The position numbers and the translations under genes are program-made. Below the pieces are notes generated by a model. The model worked only from the letters and a program-made list of their open reading frames with translations, was not told the origin of the DNA and made no database searches. Positions 44,283 through 57,300 of a DNA stretch of 64,000 bases are shown in pieces (within the stretch, counting starts at the first letter, position 1; every line of letters begins with the position of its first letter). Origin of the DNA: Schistosoma mansoni (lineage: Eukaryota > Platyhelminthes > Trematoda > Strigeidida > Schistosomatidae); contig NC_031502.1 of NCBI RefSeq assembly GCF_000237925.1, positions 58,029,943-58,093,942 on the forward strand. The letters are read 5' to 3'.

Positions 44283-44505
44283 AAGGTTTTGTGGAGATCA
44301 TAAAGTTCACACAAAGTTTATATCGCCAGATGATCTTAGTCAGATCACTAGTGAAAACCTGAGAACATTGGACGGCCATTTCGTCCGTGTGTGAAGCTGC
44401 CCATGCTGAGGTCGAAACCAAAACCTCCGGTCGCGAGTACGAATCCTTAAACTCTAGACCACTAAGTTGGTATCTAGCAGTGTTATTGTCTAACTTCAAT
44501 CTATT
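44283..44505 (-). repeat. Family B-related diverged copy
   Basis: AGGTTTTGTGGAGATC end, AAAACCTGAGAACATTGGAC and a decayed ribozyme, ending in the tRNA-like part. Confidence 0.6.
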
Positions 44506-44629
44506 TTTGTTATAGAGTGAAAAGTGCCACTAATGTTGTACTATGTAGTGATTTCACTCAGACCTGTATATCCCTCTATAACTTTCATTATTTCACACTT
44601 CTATCAAACTTTTGTCCAAAATCCTTAGA

Positions 44630-45140
44630 TCTTATTTATTTAAACAAATAAATATTGGTACAAAGAGGCACAAGATATATATGCACCACACAAATCTCAT
44701 TTGATTTGTGTGAGGGCTGTGATACTGCCCAATCCGAAACAGGTGGTTTTATTAGGGGAACACAACCCGAGCCTTTGACCTAAAGGTCTGATCCACAATG
44801 CAATGGAGCATCGTGAGGAAATGCAGTCCCATGGTAGCCGGTGACCAACGATTGATTCATACGCCATTTGTTCCATCAAGATACTGGAGCCCGTGTGCAC
44901 CATTGGTTTGGAATCAGGGTTTTCCAACTCCCCTAAGTGGACTTTCCGTGTCCACCAACCCGGTTAAAGCGCCGTACATTCGCTCTTCGTCCAGTCAATT
45001 TCGTAAACAACAGTTATGGCACGAGAAGGCAGTGAGTAGGACTTCCCTGACAGAGGCTATATACGCGTGGCCATGTGAGAGCATTTGGAGAGGGAGAGCG
45101 GACTCCCTCCACTCTCGGCCGTACCAGGGCATTTGGACAT
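44630..45140 (-). repeat. Family C retroposon copy
   Basis: Full copy with the TTATTTATTTAAACAAATAA tail on the left. A longer frame (44798-45214) is open by chance. Confidence 0.9.
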
Positions 45141-45267
45141 TTTTTTCAAATAATGTACGCTTAAATTGGTTATCATTACCTAGTATTTCGTATCAACATA
45201 AATATACGTGCTAAATGGTGTGTGCCTTTTTCTATACTGATTTTCAGAATATCTTATTATTGCAAGC

Positions 45268-45400
45268 AAAGATAGATGATAGCTAGTAGTACAATCCACA
45301 ACGTTCATTTCATCCTATTTGGGTCTCACCAATTAGATGTCAAAAAAGAAATTCATCAATAATGCAAACTTCGACATCAATGGGAAGATTTAAATAACCA
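45268..45400 (-). repeat. Family A remnant
   Basis: AAGCAAAGATAGATGATAGC and CATCCTATTTGGGTCTCACC, very decayed. Confidence 0.55.
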
Positions 45401-45424
45401 ATAAAAAAACTAGTGGTTTTTTTT

Positions 45425-46350
45425 CGGAGAATTTATTATTTGCATGGTTGCGTCAACACCTGAACTAAGAATAGGGAGTGAAGTGATCGAACGCATCGAC
45501 AACTTCACTTATCTTGGAAGTCTGATCAGCCCTAATGGGTTAGTGTCTGATGAAATCTCTGCACCGATTCAAAAAGCTCGTTTGGCTTTTGCCAACTTAC
45601 GTCACCTATGGCGAAGACGAGATATCCGTCTGTCAATTAAGGGACGAGTATACTGCGCAGCAGTTTGCTCTGTTCTACTTTACGGCTGTGAAACATGGCC
45701 ATTAAGAGTAGAAGATACTCGTAGGTTACTAGTATTTCACCACAGATGTCTTAGAAATATTGCTCACATCTGCTGGGATCACCGGGTAAGTAATAGTGAG
45801 GTTAGGTACAGGGTATTAGGGAACGATGGTAAATCAGTTGATGAGGTGATGAATCTTCATCGACTGAGATGGTTGGGCCACGTGTTATGTATACCTGAAC
45901 ACTGATTACCACGACGCGCTATGCTGACTAGTGTAGGGGATGGTTGGAAGAGAGTCAGGGGCAGCCAAACCAAAATGTGGCATCAGCTCTTGAAGTCACT
46001 AACTTCTAGTCTGAGCCATGTTGGTAGATGCAGACTACCTGGTTGGGGTCCGCGTGACTATCGTAACCAATGGTTGGAGACTCTATGTGACATGGCTCAG
46101 AATCGATCACAATGGCGTAGGTTTATACACTTTTTATCTCCTCTTAAACCTTGAGATTAAAATTGCTTCATAACTTTCTTCCTTCCCATACCATATCCTT
46201 ATATACAACCTTTCTTTTATATATTACCACCACTAAATTAACTACTATGAATCCGGTGTTCATCTTGTTGTGCTAACGACGTATGGCAACTTGGACCGAT
46301 GCATATATGTGCCTGGTCCTACGTTGTAGCTGACTGACTGACGATTTGCA
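45425..46350 (+). mobile_element. LINE family 2, 3' part of reverse transcriptase plus 3' UTR
   Basis: 45444-45905 encodes FTYLGSLISPNGLVSDEISA, RLAFANLRHLWRRRDIRLSI, LLYGCETWPLRVEDTRRL and LHRLRWLGHVL, the thumb region after the polymerase domain of an RTE/CR1-like LINE. A stop at about 45903 interrupts it, and the frame resumes in 45921-46154 (MLTSVGDGWKRVRG, GRCRLPGWGPRDYRNQWLET, SQWRRFIHFLSPLKP). The 3' UTR ends in GCTGACTGACTGAC. 5'-truncated, few breaks, so fairly recent. It lies in the convergent space between the monooxygenase and BTBD9. Confidence 0.92.
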
Positions 46351-46465
46351 TAGTTGGATGCGCACTGCTGAGGAGTGCCGCAATAGAACGAAATGGCCGT
46401 CCAGTGCTTCCAGGTTCTCTTGGTGGTCTAGCTTCAATTGACTCATGATCTCAACTATGCAAGAA
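46350..46465 (+). repeat. Family B ribozyme/3' arm fragment
   Basis: GCACTGCTGAGGAGTGCC, GAACGAAATGGCCGTC and CAGTGC keep the catalytic boxes and stems I and III; stem II is weakened. It lies directly behind a LINE family 2 tail. Confidence 0.8.
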
Positions 46466-46854
46466 AAATTAAATTATTAATAAAAATATTTCTTTTGTTC
46501 GAAGATGAGTTCTAATATGAGAAGATTATAAAAATCAAATGAACAATAAGAACATGACATGTATATGAAGGGTTACATAATATAATGGATAAAATAGATA
46601 ATACAGTCATATAGTTGATGTAAAATAGAGAAAGAAAAAAAACAAGGTTAAATCTTTTTTCTTGGTGAAATGAAAATATTACTAAAATGTTAATTGAATA
46701 TGAGAGATAAAACAGAACAAGATCATAGTAAAAAAAAAATTTAAAAAAGATCTCTTATTGGTTCCATAGATTTTTTTGAATAGGGTGGATTGAGATATAT
46801 AATATAATATACACATATTTTATTGTCATGGCAACTAGGTATAATAGTTTCAAA

Positions 46855-46914
46855 TAGAATCAGTGATCTTGAGTACTGTTAAAGGTATTCAAGATCACTG
46901 ACTCTATTGAATGA
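46855..46914. repeat. Short inverted repeat beyond the BTBD9 stop
   Basis: AGAATCAGTGATCTTGAGTA and, 8-10 bases later, its near-perfect reverse complement. It falls 20-80 bp downstream of the BTBD9 stop, inside its likely 3' UTR. Confidence 0.7.
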
Positions 46915-46934
46915 ATGAATGAATAATACCTTAT

Positions 46935-47387
46935 TCATGTAGGATGAATTGAATGATGAGATAAATCCGGTAATAGATCATAATCTGTATGAATAATAGT
47001 CATATTAGTTGAATGTGATCGATCATTATTGTTTAATGATAGAACTTCATCATTAGTAGTATTTTGAATATTTGATACAGGTCTAATATTACCAGAAGAG
47101 TTAAGTAATAAATGATCTGATGATGTTAAAGGGTTAATAATTGATGGATCATTTGAATTTATTATTGAATGAGATTCATTCATATGATTACTACTATCAT
47201 TTACACTAGTAGATTGAGTTACGACTACTGTTGTAGGAGTTGAAAGTGTTACAATTTCTGGATTATTATTAAGATCTATTGTTGTATTTATGGGTGGATT
47301 TGATATTGTTACAAAATTTGCCTCAATAGTATCCTTTGTTGTTTGTGCTGGAGGATAAGGACATTCTAAGTGGACTAAATGAAACAC
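46935..47387 (-). CDS. BTBD9: BTBD9 terminal exon: end of second discoidin domain and polar tail
   Basis: Starts VFHLVHLECPYPPAQTT (human BTBD9: VFHCVHFECPEQQ), then Asn/Ser/Thr-rich low-complexity sequence to LSHHSIHPT and stop. Confidence 0.93.
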   Translation of the reverse strand: MFHLVHLECPYPPAQTTKDTIEANFVTISNPPINTTIDLNNNPEIVTLSTPTTVVVTQSTSVNDSSNHMNESHSIINSNDPSIINPLTSSDHLLLNSSGNIRPVSNIQNTTNDEVLSLNNNDRSHSTNMTIIHTDYDLLPDLSHHSIHPT

Positions 47388-48285
47388 CTATAAATGAAAA
47401 AAATAAGAATAAAGTGTTAATATAACCTGAAAATATAATTAAATAGATTTTCGATGATTACTTTATCAAGGTTTTGCATTCGTTTATTGATAAGTCTGCT
47501 ACTAGAACATTTATTACAAACCTTCTAGCCGCTTCCTATAACCTGAAGCTACTTCTAAAGTAATACATCTTGTTATTGACATGTCTTCCTAGCCGGTCCT
47601 GATATCTCCAACTACTTCTAAACGCCAACTGGAACACTAGAAAGAATGCGGGAAGTTTGAATAAAAGCTTTACTCCAAGTTTAATCTATATAGAGAAAAA
47701 TATGCGTATTTATAGTAATACACATGACCTTGGACTTCAGGAACAATAATACATACAGTAGAAGTATAGGTAAATATCCAATCAAAACCGTAGCAAGTGA
47801 TTTTATATTTTTAAAATGTTCCTGCGAAGATAAAAGTTATTGGAGTTTCTGGACTCCTGAGGACTTGATGAGGGACATTTTTAGGACTCCTCCAACATAA
47901 ACATCAACCCGAACAATACATAAAAAGCGCGAAATGTGAACAACAGCTTTATTCCAAGGTTAGTTTGTGTACAGAAAATCGAATGGGTTTCTAGTTTCAT
48001 GTGACCTTGGTCTCCTAGGACTTTCTGGAAAACTATAAATATAGTAACGATAGAGTGATTATCTAACCAATAACGCAACGCATGATCCTTCATTTTTCTA
48101 CCTGTTTTGGGGACTAAAATATTCATAATATATAGTGAGCCAAAATTTACTGATGTCATTCACAGGACAATTATATTATACGCATGATATTAGAAAATAT
48201 TATCTTTGTCTATGTTGGTATTACTACAACTTATTAGTGTAATGTAGGTTAATTCACAATTAAAATAGTTCTGAGAAAGCATACC

Positions 48286-48330
<45 letters not shown>

Positions 48331-51300
48331 GAACATCATTTAAGATTTTCCCACGGATAACATCAGAAGATGGTGTTGGCATAATATCGTTAACTGGTTG
48401 AAGCTGCAAAATATGAATCAATAAACTCAGTGGCTGATTAGTGTCACGCTCGGTAAAACACCAGAAAGTTAAAGTTCTAGACCTAGGATAAGGTGTTGAA
48501 TGTTGAGGAATGTCCCAGCTTAAAACGAAGCAGTTTCCATTAATAATTCATTGGCTTTTGGTGATTGGCATCAATTTGTGATGAAAACCAAATATGTCAT
48601 ATGCACTGAGTAGTATTTAATTTTATAGTGCCCTAGTTTCAAGCTTTTATTTGAACCGTAAATTGTTGCTATGGCATTTTCTGCTGAGAAACTAGAACGG
48701 ATTATATATGTATCCAATACTCAATTTTTCACATCATTAATGTTGTTGTTCCGTGTTGTTACTGTTACTCAATTGGTCCCCTGAATGATCTAGTCTTGTA
48801 TGTATATAAATGAATATTTGACTAATGATCCTTGGCCTTATTTCCTTTCTCTTTGTTTCGGCTACTTAGTCAACGGGCCAAACGTCAAGCATAGATTACT
48901 AGTTTTCTTGTGCTTGTTGTGTATTAGCTGCTTAAGGTAGTCTATGGGTATCGATCGGTGTTCGGACATAACACATTAACAGAAAATTAGTTGATTAATT
49001 CATTGTGAAATTAAGGTATTTTACGCCCGAAAACCTCAATCGAACATTGAAGAATGGAAAATTAGATAATGTAACAATCAAACAATTAAAAGAGAAAAAC
49101 GTACATCATTAGCTGTATTGTATGAGCCAACAACACGAATGAATGTTACTAACTGCAATGGGAATTTAATTATCTGCCAAGAACGACATGGTTCTGTAGA
49201 AGCATCACGTACAAGTTTCCAATCGACACGGTCATTTGATACATACACAGAATAAGAATATGTACGTGAATCTAAATCCCATAGCAAAAATCTGTACAGA
49301 AGAAAGATAAGATAAAAGGAAACAGATTTGTACTTAAATACGATAATTAAAGTACATTTTATTTTTGCCCTCTAGTCTGACTCTAGTTATGCTTCTTTAA
49401 CTGAAAATTCAAGCTGAACCTACCGATGAACCTGGGGTGGTTGAGGGATGGAATCTCCTATCCCAAAGTGCAACCCTGGTGCAGACTGAAAGAATGATGA
49501 CCTGAGCGAAACCAAGAATTTAAGTCAGTTCATGAAGTAATTGATCGTTATCCCTAGGTGTGTGGGTTTATGCAGAATTATTGGAGACCAGTCAGTTAAT
49601 CACATACAACGTAGGGTCTGTCACATGCGTACAGAACGAACTACTGTGCAGTATACTCGTCCTTTAATTGATAGACGGATATCTCATCTTCGCCATAGGT
49701 CATGTAAATTGACAAAAGCTTAACGGGCCTTTTGGATCCATGCAGAGATTTCGTCAGACACTAACGCATTAGGGCTGATTAGACTTCCAAGATAAGTGAA
49801 ATTGTTATTCAGCGTAATATTTGTTTTGTTTCCCGTCATGATATCTTATTCGGCATAATGTTAATTTGTGTGTGCTATTCCTTGAAGATACAATATTCTT
49901 GTATTAAATTAACATGAACTATGCTCAATATGACACACAGCATGTGATTTTTTATAACTCTGGGTATTTTTCATTTATGTGATTTCATTCTAATCAATAA
50001 TCAAAATAGGTGTACAATCAATATATAATGAGTGTATTTTCGACTAGGATCATTGTAGTGTTTTGAGATCAATAAATATGTACTTTGTACCAGTCTTGGT
50101 GTTCTTACTTGACGTCGTAGGGTTCGCGGTAATTCCCTAGACACGAACTAGATAGTCTTCACCCACCCATATGGCTCACAGTAAAACAGTCAATGACTCC
50201 ATAGATTGATACCACATCTTCTGAATTACCATGAATACCATCAGCTTTGCCCTCAAATGCCCTGGTACGGCCGAGAGTGGGGAGAGTCCGCTCTCCCTCT
50301 CCAAATGCTCTCACATGGCCACGCGAATACATAGCCTCTGTCAGGGAAGTCTTACTGCCCTATCGTGGCATTACTGTTGTTTACCAAATTGAGAGGACGA
50401 AAAGGTAATGTCCGGCACTTTAACCGGGTTGGTGGACACGGAAAGTTTACTTAGAGGAGTTGGACAACCCTGATTCCAAACCAATGGTACACATGGGATC
50501 CAGTATCCTGAGAGAACAAATGGCGTATGAATCAATCGTTGGTCACCGGCTACCATGGGACTGCATTTCCTCACGATGCTCCATTGCCTTGTGGATCAGA
50601 CCTTTAGGTCAAAGGCTCCGTGTGTGGCCTCCTAAGAAAACCACCTGCTTCATTTTGGGCTCCTGGGTAGTATCTCAGCCCTCACACAAATCAAATGAGA
50701 TTTGTGTGGTGCATATATATCTTGTGCCCCTTTGTACCAATATTTATGTGCTTAAATAAATAAATAACCATCAGGGTTTCGTATCTTTGCTGAAGTATGG
50801 CATTAGAAAAAACACGACCCATCATCATTTACTAGTTAGTTCATACATGATGATCAACCATTGTTAACAACAGAAGATAGTTAACCAATAGAGTTCATAA
50901 TTTTCACTTGTTTTAACTACTTAATTATGCAGTAATGCAAACAAGTAGGAGTCAATTCCTTTTCAAAAAGATGCTATGTGTGATAAACCAATGAGTTTTT
51001 TTTCGGCATCTTGTGACATCATGTAAGTTGCTTCTTCAAACAATGAATAACTTTCAAGTCGGTATAAGTTTAAATAATAAAACGTGTAAAATCTTATAAC
51101 ATAGTGACATGAATAATTCAAGATAAGAAATACTGAACAAGAAAAGACCTCAAACAAAAATGACAACAGAAAGTTTACAAGTTTAAATATACCTCATTGA
51201 ACGTAATAAGAATGGTTGAGCTAATTGAACTACTATAGCACCATTGCCTAATTGATGACATGTATAACCAGAGTTCCAATCGTACATTCGAATATTACCA

Positions 51301-54300
51301 TCAATTAGTGCATTTCTGTTTCGGCTAACACCTTCTAAAACAGTAGCGCCATGATCGACATTTGCAACATTAAATGTCGGAACCTAGAGGTGAGAAGGAC
51401 AATTCAAACATAACTTAACATATTATTGATTATGGTACTAGATATACCACAGTATAGGGTTGTGGAGATTATTGAATTTAAGAGTACGAACCGATATAAG
51501 CTAGACAACAAATAAAAACCTAAAAGCACTGGATGGCCGTTTCGTCCTAATATGGAACTCCTCGTCAGTCAGTCAGTCAGTTAGTCAGTCAGTCAGCTAC
51601 AACATGCATCGGTTCAAGTTGCCATACGTCGTTAGCACAACAAGATGAACACCGGATTCATAGTAGTTAATTTAGTGGTGGTAGTATATCAAGAAAGGTT
51701 GTATATAAGGATATAGTACAGGAAGGAAGAGAGATATGAAGCAATTTTAATCTCAAGGTTTAAGGGAAGATAAAGAGTGTATACACCTACGCCATTGTGA
51801 TCGATTCTGAGCCATGTCACACAGAGTCTCCAACCATTGGTTACGATAGTCACGCGGACCCCAACCAGGTAGTCTGCATCTGCCAACATGGCTCAGACTA
51901 GAAGTTAGTGACTTCAAACACTGATGCCATGTCTTGGTTTGGCCGCCCCTAACTCTTTTCCAACCAACCCCAACACTAGTCAGTGCGTGTCCACGGCTCC
52001 GCAATCGGATTCATCATCAGTGGTAAAATCCTCCCGATGCCAAGCGAAAACGCTTTGGTCAAAATTTACATTGAAATTTTTAACAGAATATATGTTATTT
52101 GCAGTGGGATCCAACATGCGCTTCTCGTCTTGAGATTCATTGACTGGATGTACCTCCGTTCCAGTGTTCATATATTTGGATGCGAATGTAGTGCCTTTTA
52201 GCTCAAACGGAAATGAGTTATCCACTGAGTTACTGAGTCCAGAGAGATAGCTACTAAATGGTCAAATGTTTGAGACATTTATTTCATTATCAGTAAGGAT
52301 TAAACTCCACTGGTTATGGCTTCCCACCCAAGAATTCAATTTTAAAGTTAGTCACTAGTGAGCAAATGACATTAACACTGTTCGATACCACCGGCTCAGT
52401 GTTCTAGAGGTTAAGCGTTCGTTCACGAGAGCGAAGGTCCTGGATTCGAGCCCCGCGTGCGGGATCACGGATGCACACTTCTGAGTAGTCCCATACTAAG
52501 ACGAAACGGCTGTCCAGTACTTCCAGGTTTTCAATCGTGGTCAAGCTTAGGTCAACTCGTGGATTCAACCGTTAAAATACTACAATCTCTACAAATCCCT
52601 ATACTGAGAATAATTATTTATGAATATGTAAATCAAATTCAATTGTTAAGTAATGATAATAAAATAGTAAAGCTAAATTTGCTAAAAGAACCGTAAGAAA
52701 ATAAAAGACAAACAAACTACTTACCATAAATCCATCTACTTGTTGAAATACTTTCTCACTATAAAAACATCTGAATGTGATTAAATGAAATGTTCGATTA
52801 AATGTATTTCTTGTTCCTGTAATACGAATAAAATGGATAACACGTGATGGGAAATATAATGTTTGCCATGAACGACACATATAATTTTGATAATCAACAA
52901 TACGATGCCAAGTAGACTGATCTAATGATACATCAATAGTATATGAATAAGAACTAAATGTATGTAGAAAATAAAGCAAAATGAAAATAGAGAAAAGTTT
53001 AAAGTTAATTAATTTATTTAAACACATAAATATTGATACAAAAGGGCACCAGATATATGTGCGCCACACAAATCAAATGAGATTTGTGTGAGGGCTGTGA
53101 TACTGCTCAAGTGCCCAAAAGCAGGTAGTCTTCTTAGGGAGGCACACACGGAACCTTTGACCTTGTTGGGGATGTCAAATCCCCAGAACTTACTTGGTAA
53201 ATGGCTTAGTTTTGTAATTTTATTTTGAAAATTTGAATTTAGCTGTTTCCGCGCCAAAAGCGCTCTTTTTACCTTCACGTCATATTTCCCACTTGTAAAC
53301 TATCTTAAACGCTATTGGTCCATTGTTTCTTTGTGTGTGCTATTTACTAATGATGCTCAAGGACAAATTGTTGCTGTATAAATGCGCTTGACTTTTTCCC
53401 TTATTCGATTTGCTTGTACTCGGCTGCTTATGGAATACATACATATTCCCCTACTTGCCTTGGACTTCTTCATCTAGTTAGCGGGGCCTGGGACAACCGA
53501 TTAGAATAGCTTATCGTGTCATTGTGTCATTGGTTTTCGTTCGTTACCGCGGAATCGATTTAGTTTCAAGCATAACAATTGGCGACGGTGGTTTGGAAAC
53601 ATGGATCCTTCTAGACTCGAATCATTACTTGAACAGCAGCTGAAGCTCATACAAATGCTGACAGACATGAAAGTTTCGCCCCCTACACAGCCTAGCACAG
53701 CTAATGCAACCACAGCACCATCAGTAGACGGCATCGCAAATAGTATTGCTGAGTTTCATTATGATCCTGATGCAAACGTTACTTTTGACATGTGGTTCCG
53801 GCGTTATGAAGACCTATTTAAATTTGATTTTGCTAATCAAGATGATGCTTGGAAGGTACGACTGCTACTTCGGAAGTTGGGTGCAAGTGAGCTGGACAGG
53901 TACTGCAATTTGATCCTGCCATTGAATCCACGTGATCGCTCTTTCGCAGACACAGTCCAGACACTAAGCCAACATTTTGGGGACAATTCATCATTGTTTA
54001 ACACCCGTTACCGATGTTTGAAGCTGGTTATGAACGAAGACGATGACTTCCTTACGCATGTGGGCATCGTTAACCGTGAATGCGAACGGTTCCGGTTAAA
54101 GTCTTTATCTGAAGACCAGTTCAAAGCCCTTATCCTCATTTGCAGCCTTCAGTCCCAGAAGTTCAGTGACATAAGAACGCGACTACTATGTCGATTGGAC
54201 CAAGATCCAAAACTCACACTAAATGACATGGCTAATGAATATCAACGCCTAGTAAATCTACAACGAGACACGTCGATGGTTGAGAGTGGTGGGTCTAGTC

Positions 54301-57300
54301 GATCGGAAGTACGAGTAATCCAAAAGACAACTAACCAGAATCAGGGCGCTCCCGCTGCATTCAGTCCAACTCATTTCAGCCCAATTCGACAGACCAGAAC
54401 AAATCCCTCCACTCCTTGCTGGCATTGTGGTGCATGGCACTACGTAAGGAATTGCCCATTTAAGCAACACCGATGCAGGAAGTGCAAGGTCGTTGGCCAC
54501 AAGGACGGGTTTTGCCTTAAGAGCACACCAAATCGATCCAGTAATACCAAAAAGACGGTTCCAAAGCCCTGTACCTCTTCTTTGAGCTTGGTATCTTCTT
54601 GTCAGAGCTCATCACCAGGTGAGAGGAAATTCATTAACATTAATATTAATGGACATTTTTTTAGATTGCAAATAGATACCGCATCAGACGTCACCATCCT
54701 ATCACACAAAAATTGGATCAAAATGGGTAGCCCTAGCCTGCAGCGAACAACTAAAAAGCCTCGTACCGCATGTGGTAATTTCCTACACTTAGCAGGACAA
54801 TTGGAATGTAGAGTGACCTTCCGGGAGTCGTCATTTACCGGGGTATGTCATATAACTCCAGCTGATCTAAATTTACTTGGTTTAGATTGGTTCGATCAAC
54901 TGAAATTGGCTGATGTCCCACTAAATACCATATGCCACATGATATCACAACCTCATGGCACTGAATCGTATACCAGGAAGCTAATGGCGCAGTTTTCATC
55001 GATTTTCCAGCCTGGTTTGGGACAGTGTTCTACCATAAAAGCAACTCTTCGTTTGAAACCGGGAGCTAAGCCTGTCTTTCGTCCCAAAAGACCCGTGCCT
55101 TATGTGACGTTACCAACAGTAGATGAAGAATTAAACCGCCTCCAACAACAAGGAGTAATTACTCCCGTTTCTTACTCCGCCTGGGCAGCACCGATAGTGG
55201 TCATCAAGAAAGCAAACGGCACCTTACGAATATGTGCTGATTTTTCTACAGGTCTAAATGCAGCCCTTGAACAACATCACTATCCCTTACCAGTTCCTGC
55301 AGATTTGTTTACGATGCTGAATGGGGGAAAATTCTTCGCAAAACTGGATCTCGCTGATGCTTATTTGCAAGTTGAAGTAGACGAAGCATCTAGGGAGCTG
55401 CTTACTATCAACACTCACCGTGGGTTATTTCAGTACAACCGTTTACCATTCGGTGTCAAGACTGCACCATCTATTTTCCAACAATTAATGGATACTATCT
55501 TATCGGGCATCCCGGGAGTCGCGGCTTACCTTGACGACATTCTAATTGTTGCCGCAACGTTAGAACAGCTACATGAACGAACGACATCGGTACTGAAACG
55601 CATTAGTGAAAACGGGTTCCGGTTACGACCTGAGAAATGCCAGTTTTTATTACGGTCCGTAAAGTATTTGGGGTTTATTTTTGATGCTGTCGGCCGCAGA
55701 CCGGATCCTGAAAACGTCCAAGCGATAAGACAGATGCCCACGCCCACGAATATCTCCGCACTGCGTTCCTTCATGGGACTGGTCTCTTACTATGCCGCGT
55801 TCGTCCCTTCAATGCATGACATTCGTGCCCCACTGAATGGCCTACTGAGCAAGAACAGTACGTGGAACTGGACTAAAGAGTGTGACGCAGCATTCTGTAA
55901 ACTGAAGTCCATCATCAGCTCGAAATTGTTATTAACGCACTACGATCCATGCATGCCAATCATTGTAGCTGCAGATGCCTCAGCGTATGGCTTAGGAGCC
56001 GTCATTTCTCATCAGTTTCCAGACGCATCAGAGAAGGCTGTCATGCACGCATCCCGAACACTGACCCCGGCAGAAAGGAAGTATAGTCAGATAGAGAAGG
56101 AGGCTCTCGCCCTGGTGTTTGCGGTGCGGCGGTTCCACAAATTTTTGTACGGTCGGAGGTTCACACTCCTTACGGATCACAAGCCCCTTCTCGCAATTTT
56201 TGGTTCGAAGTCTGGCGTCCCGGCCCACTCTGCAAACCGTCTCCAACGATGGGCTTTGATCCTCTTGGGGTATGATTTTGACATTCAGTATCGACGCACC
56301 AAACATTTTGGTCAAGCAGACGCATTGTCACAACTCATCAACGAACACTCTACGACCGATGAAGATGCCGTTATCGCTTCTCTTTCGACAGAAGACCACG
56401 CGCAATGCTACCTGACAACCGCTGTTCGTGCTTTGCCAGTCTTAGAATCTGAGATACAAACTGCTTCCAGAAACGACCCCATCATTAAGAAAACGATGAA
56501 CTACATCACCAATGGCTGGCCATCAACTGAACTTGACGGTGACATGAAGCAGCTTTACCATCGTCGTGACTCATTATGTGTCGTAAATGAATGCTTGATG
56601 TTTGGAGATAGAGTGGTGGTGCCAGAATCCCTACGACCGAGGGTGCGGAAGCAATTCCACATTGGTCATCCAGGCATAAAGCGTAGGAAATCCATCGCCA
56701 GAAGCTATGCTTACTGGCCCCTCATGGACCAGCATATCGTGGATCTAGTAAACAAATGTGCTCAGTGTCAACAAGCTGCAAAGTCCAATGCGAAGGTACC
56801 GCCGGTCCCATGGCCACAGCCTGAGCATCCCTGGTCTAGGATACATATCGACTTTGCCGGTCCAGTCAACGGAACCACATATCTTGTCGTGGTCGACGCC
56901 TTCTCAAAATGGCCGGAGATTGTTCCCGTCACTCCACCAACGACCACCCAGACTCTGAAACATCTGACTGAGTTGTTCGCACGAAACGGGTTACCGGAAG
57001 TGATTGTATCCGACAACGGTTCGCAGTTCACCTCGGCGCAGTTCCAAGAGTTCTGCAAACGCCTAACCATCAGGCATCTTCGCGCCCCACCTTACCACCC
57101 ACAATCGAATGGGCAAGCGGAAAGGTTCGTGGATACGTTCAAGAGGGCTCTGATTAAGTCAAAAGGGGAGGGGACGCCAGTGGAAACACTGCAGAATTTT
57201 TTATTTGCCTACAGAACGACCCCCAACGACACGCTGCCGGAGCAGAAGTCCCCCGCAGAGATCCTCATGGGAAGACGGTTGAGGACCATCCACAACTTGA

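Noticed and set aside
45444-46154. Host gene encoding a 150-residue protein
   Set aside because: The sequence is a LINE reverse-transcriptase C-terminus followed by the LINE's own 3' UTR and CTGA tail.
51567-51597. Short tandem GTCA array as CRISPR-like or satellite
   Set aside because: It is the simple-repeat tail of LINE family 2, seen also at 46330 and 24590.
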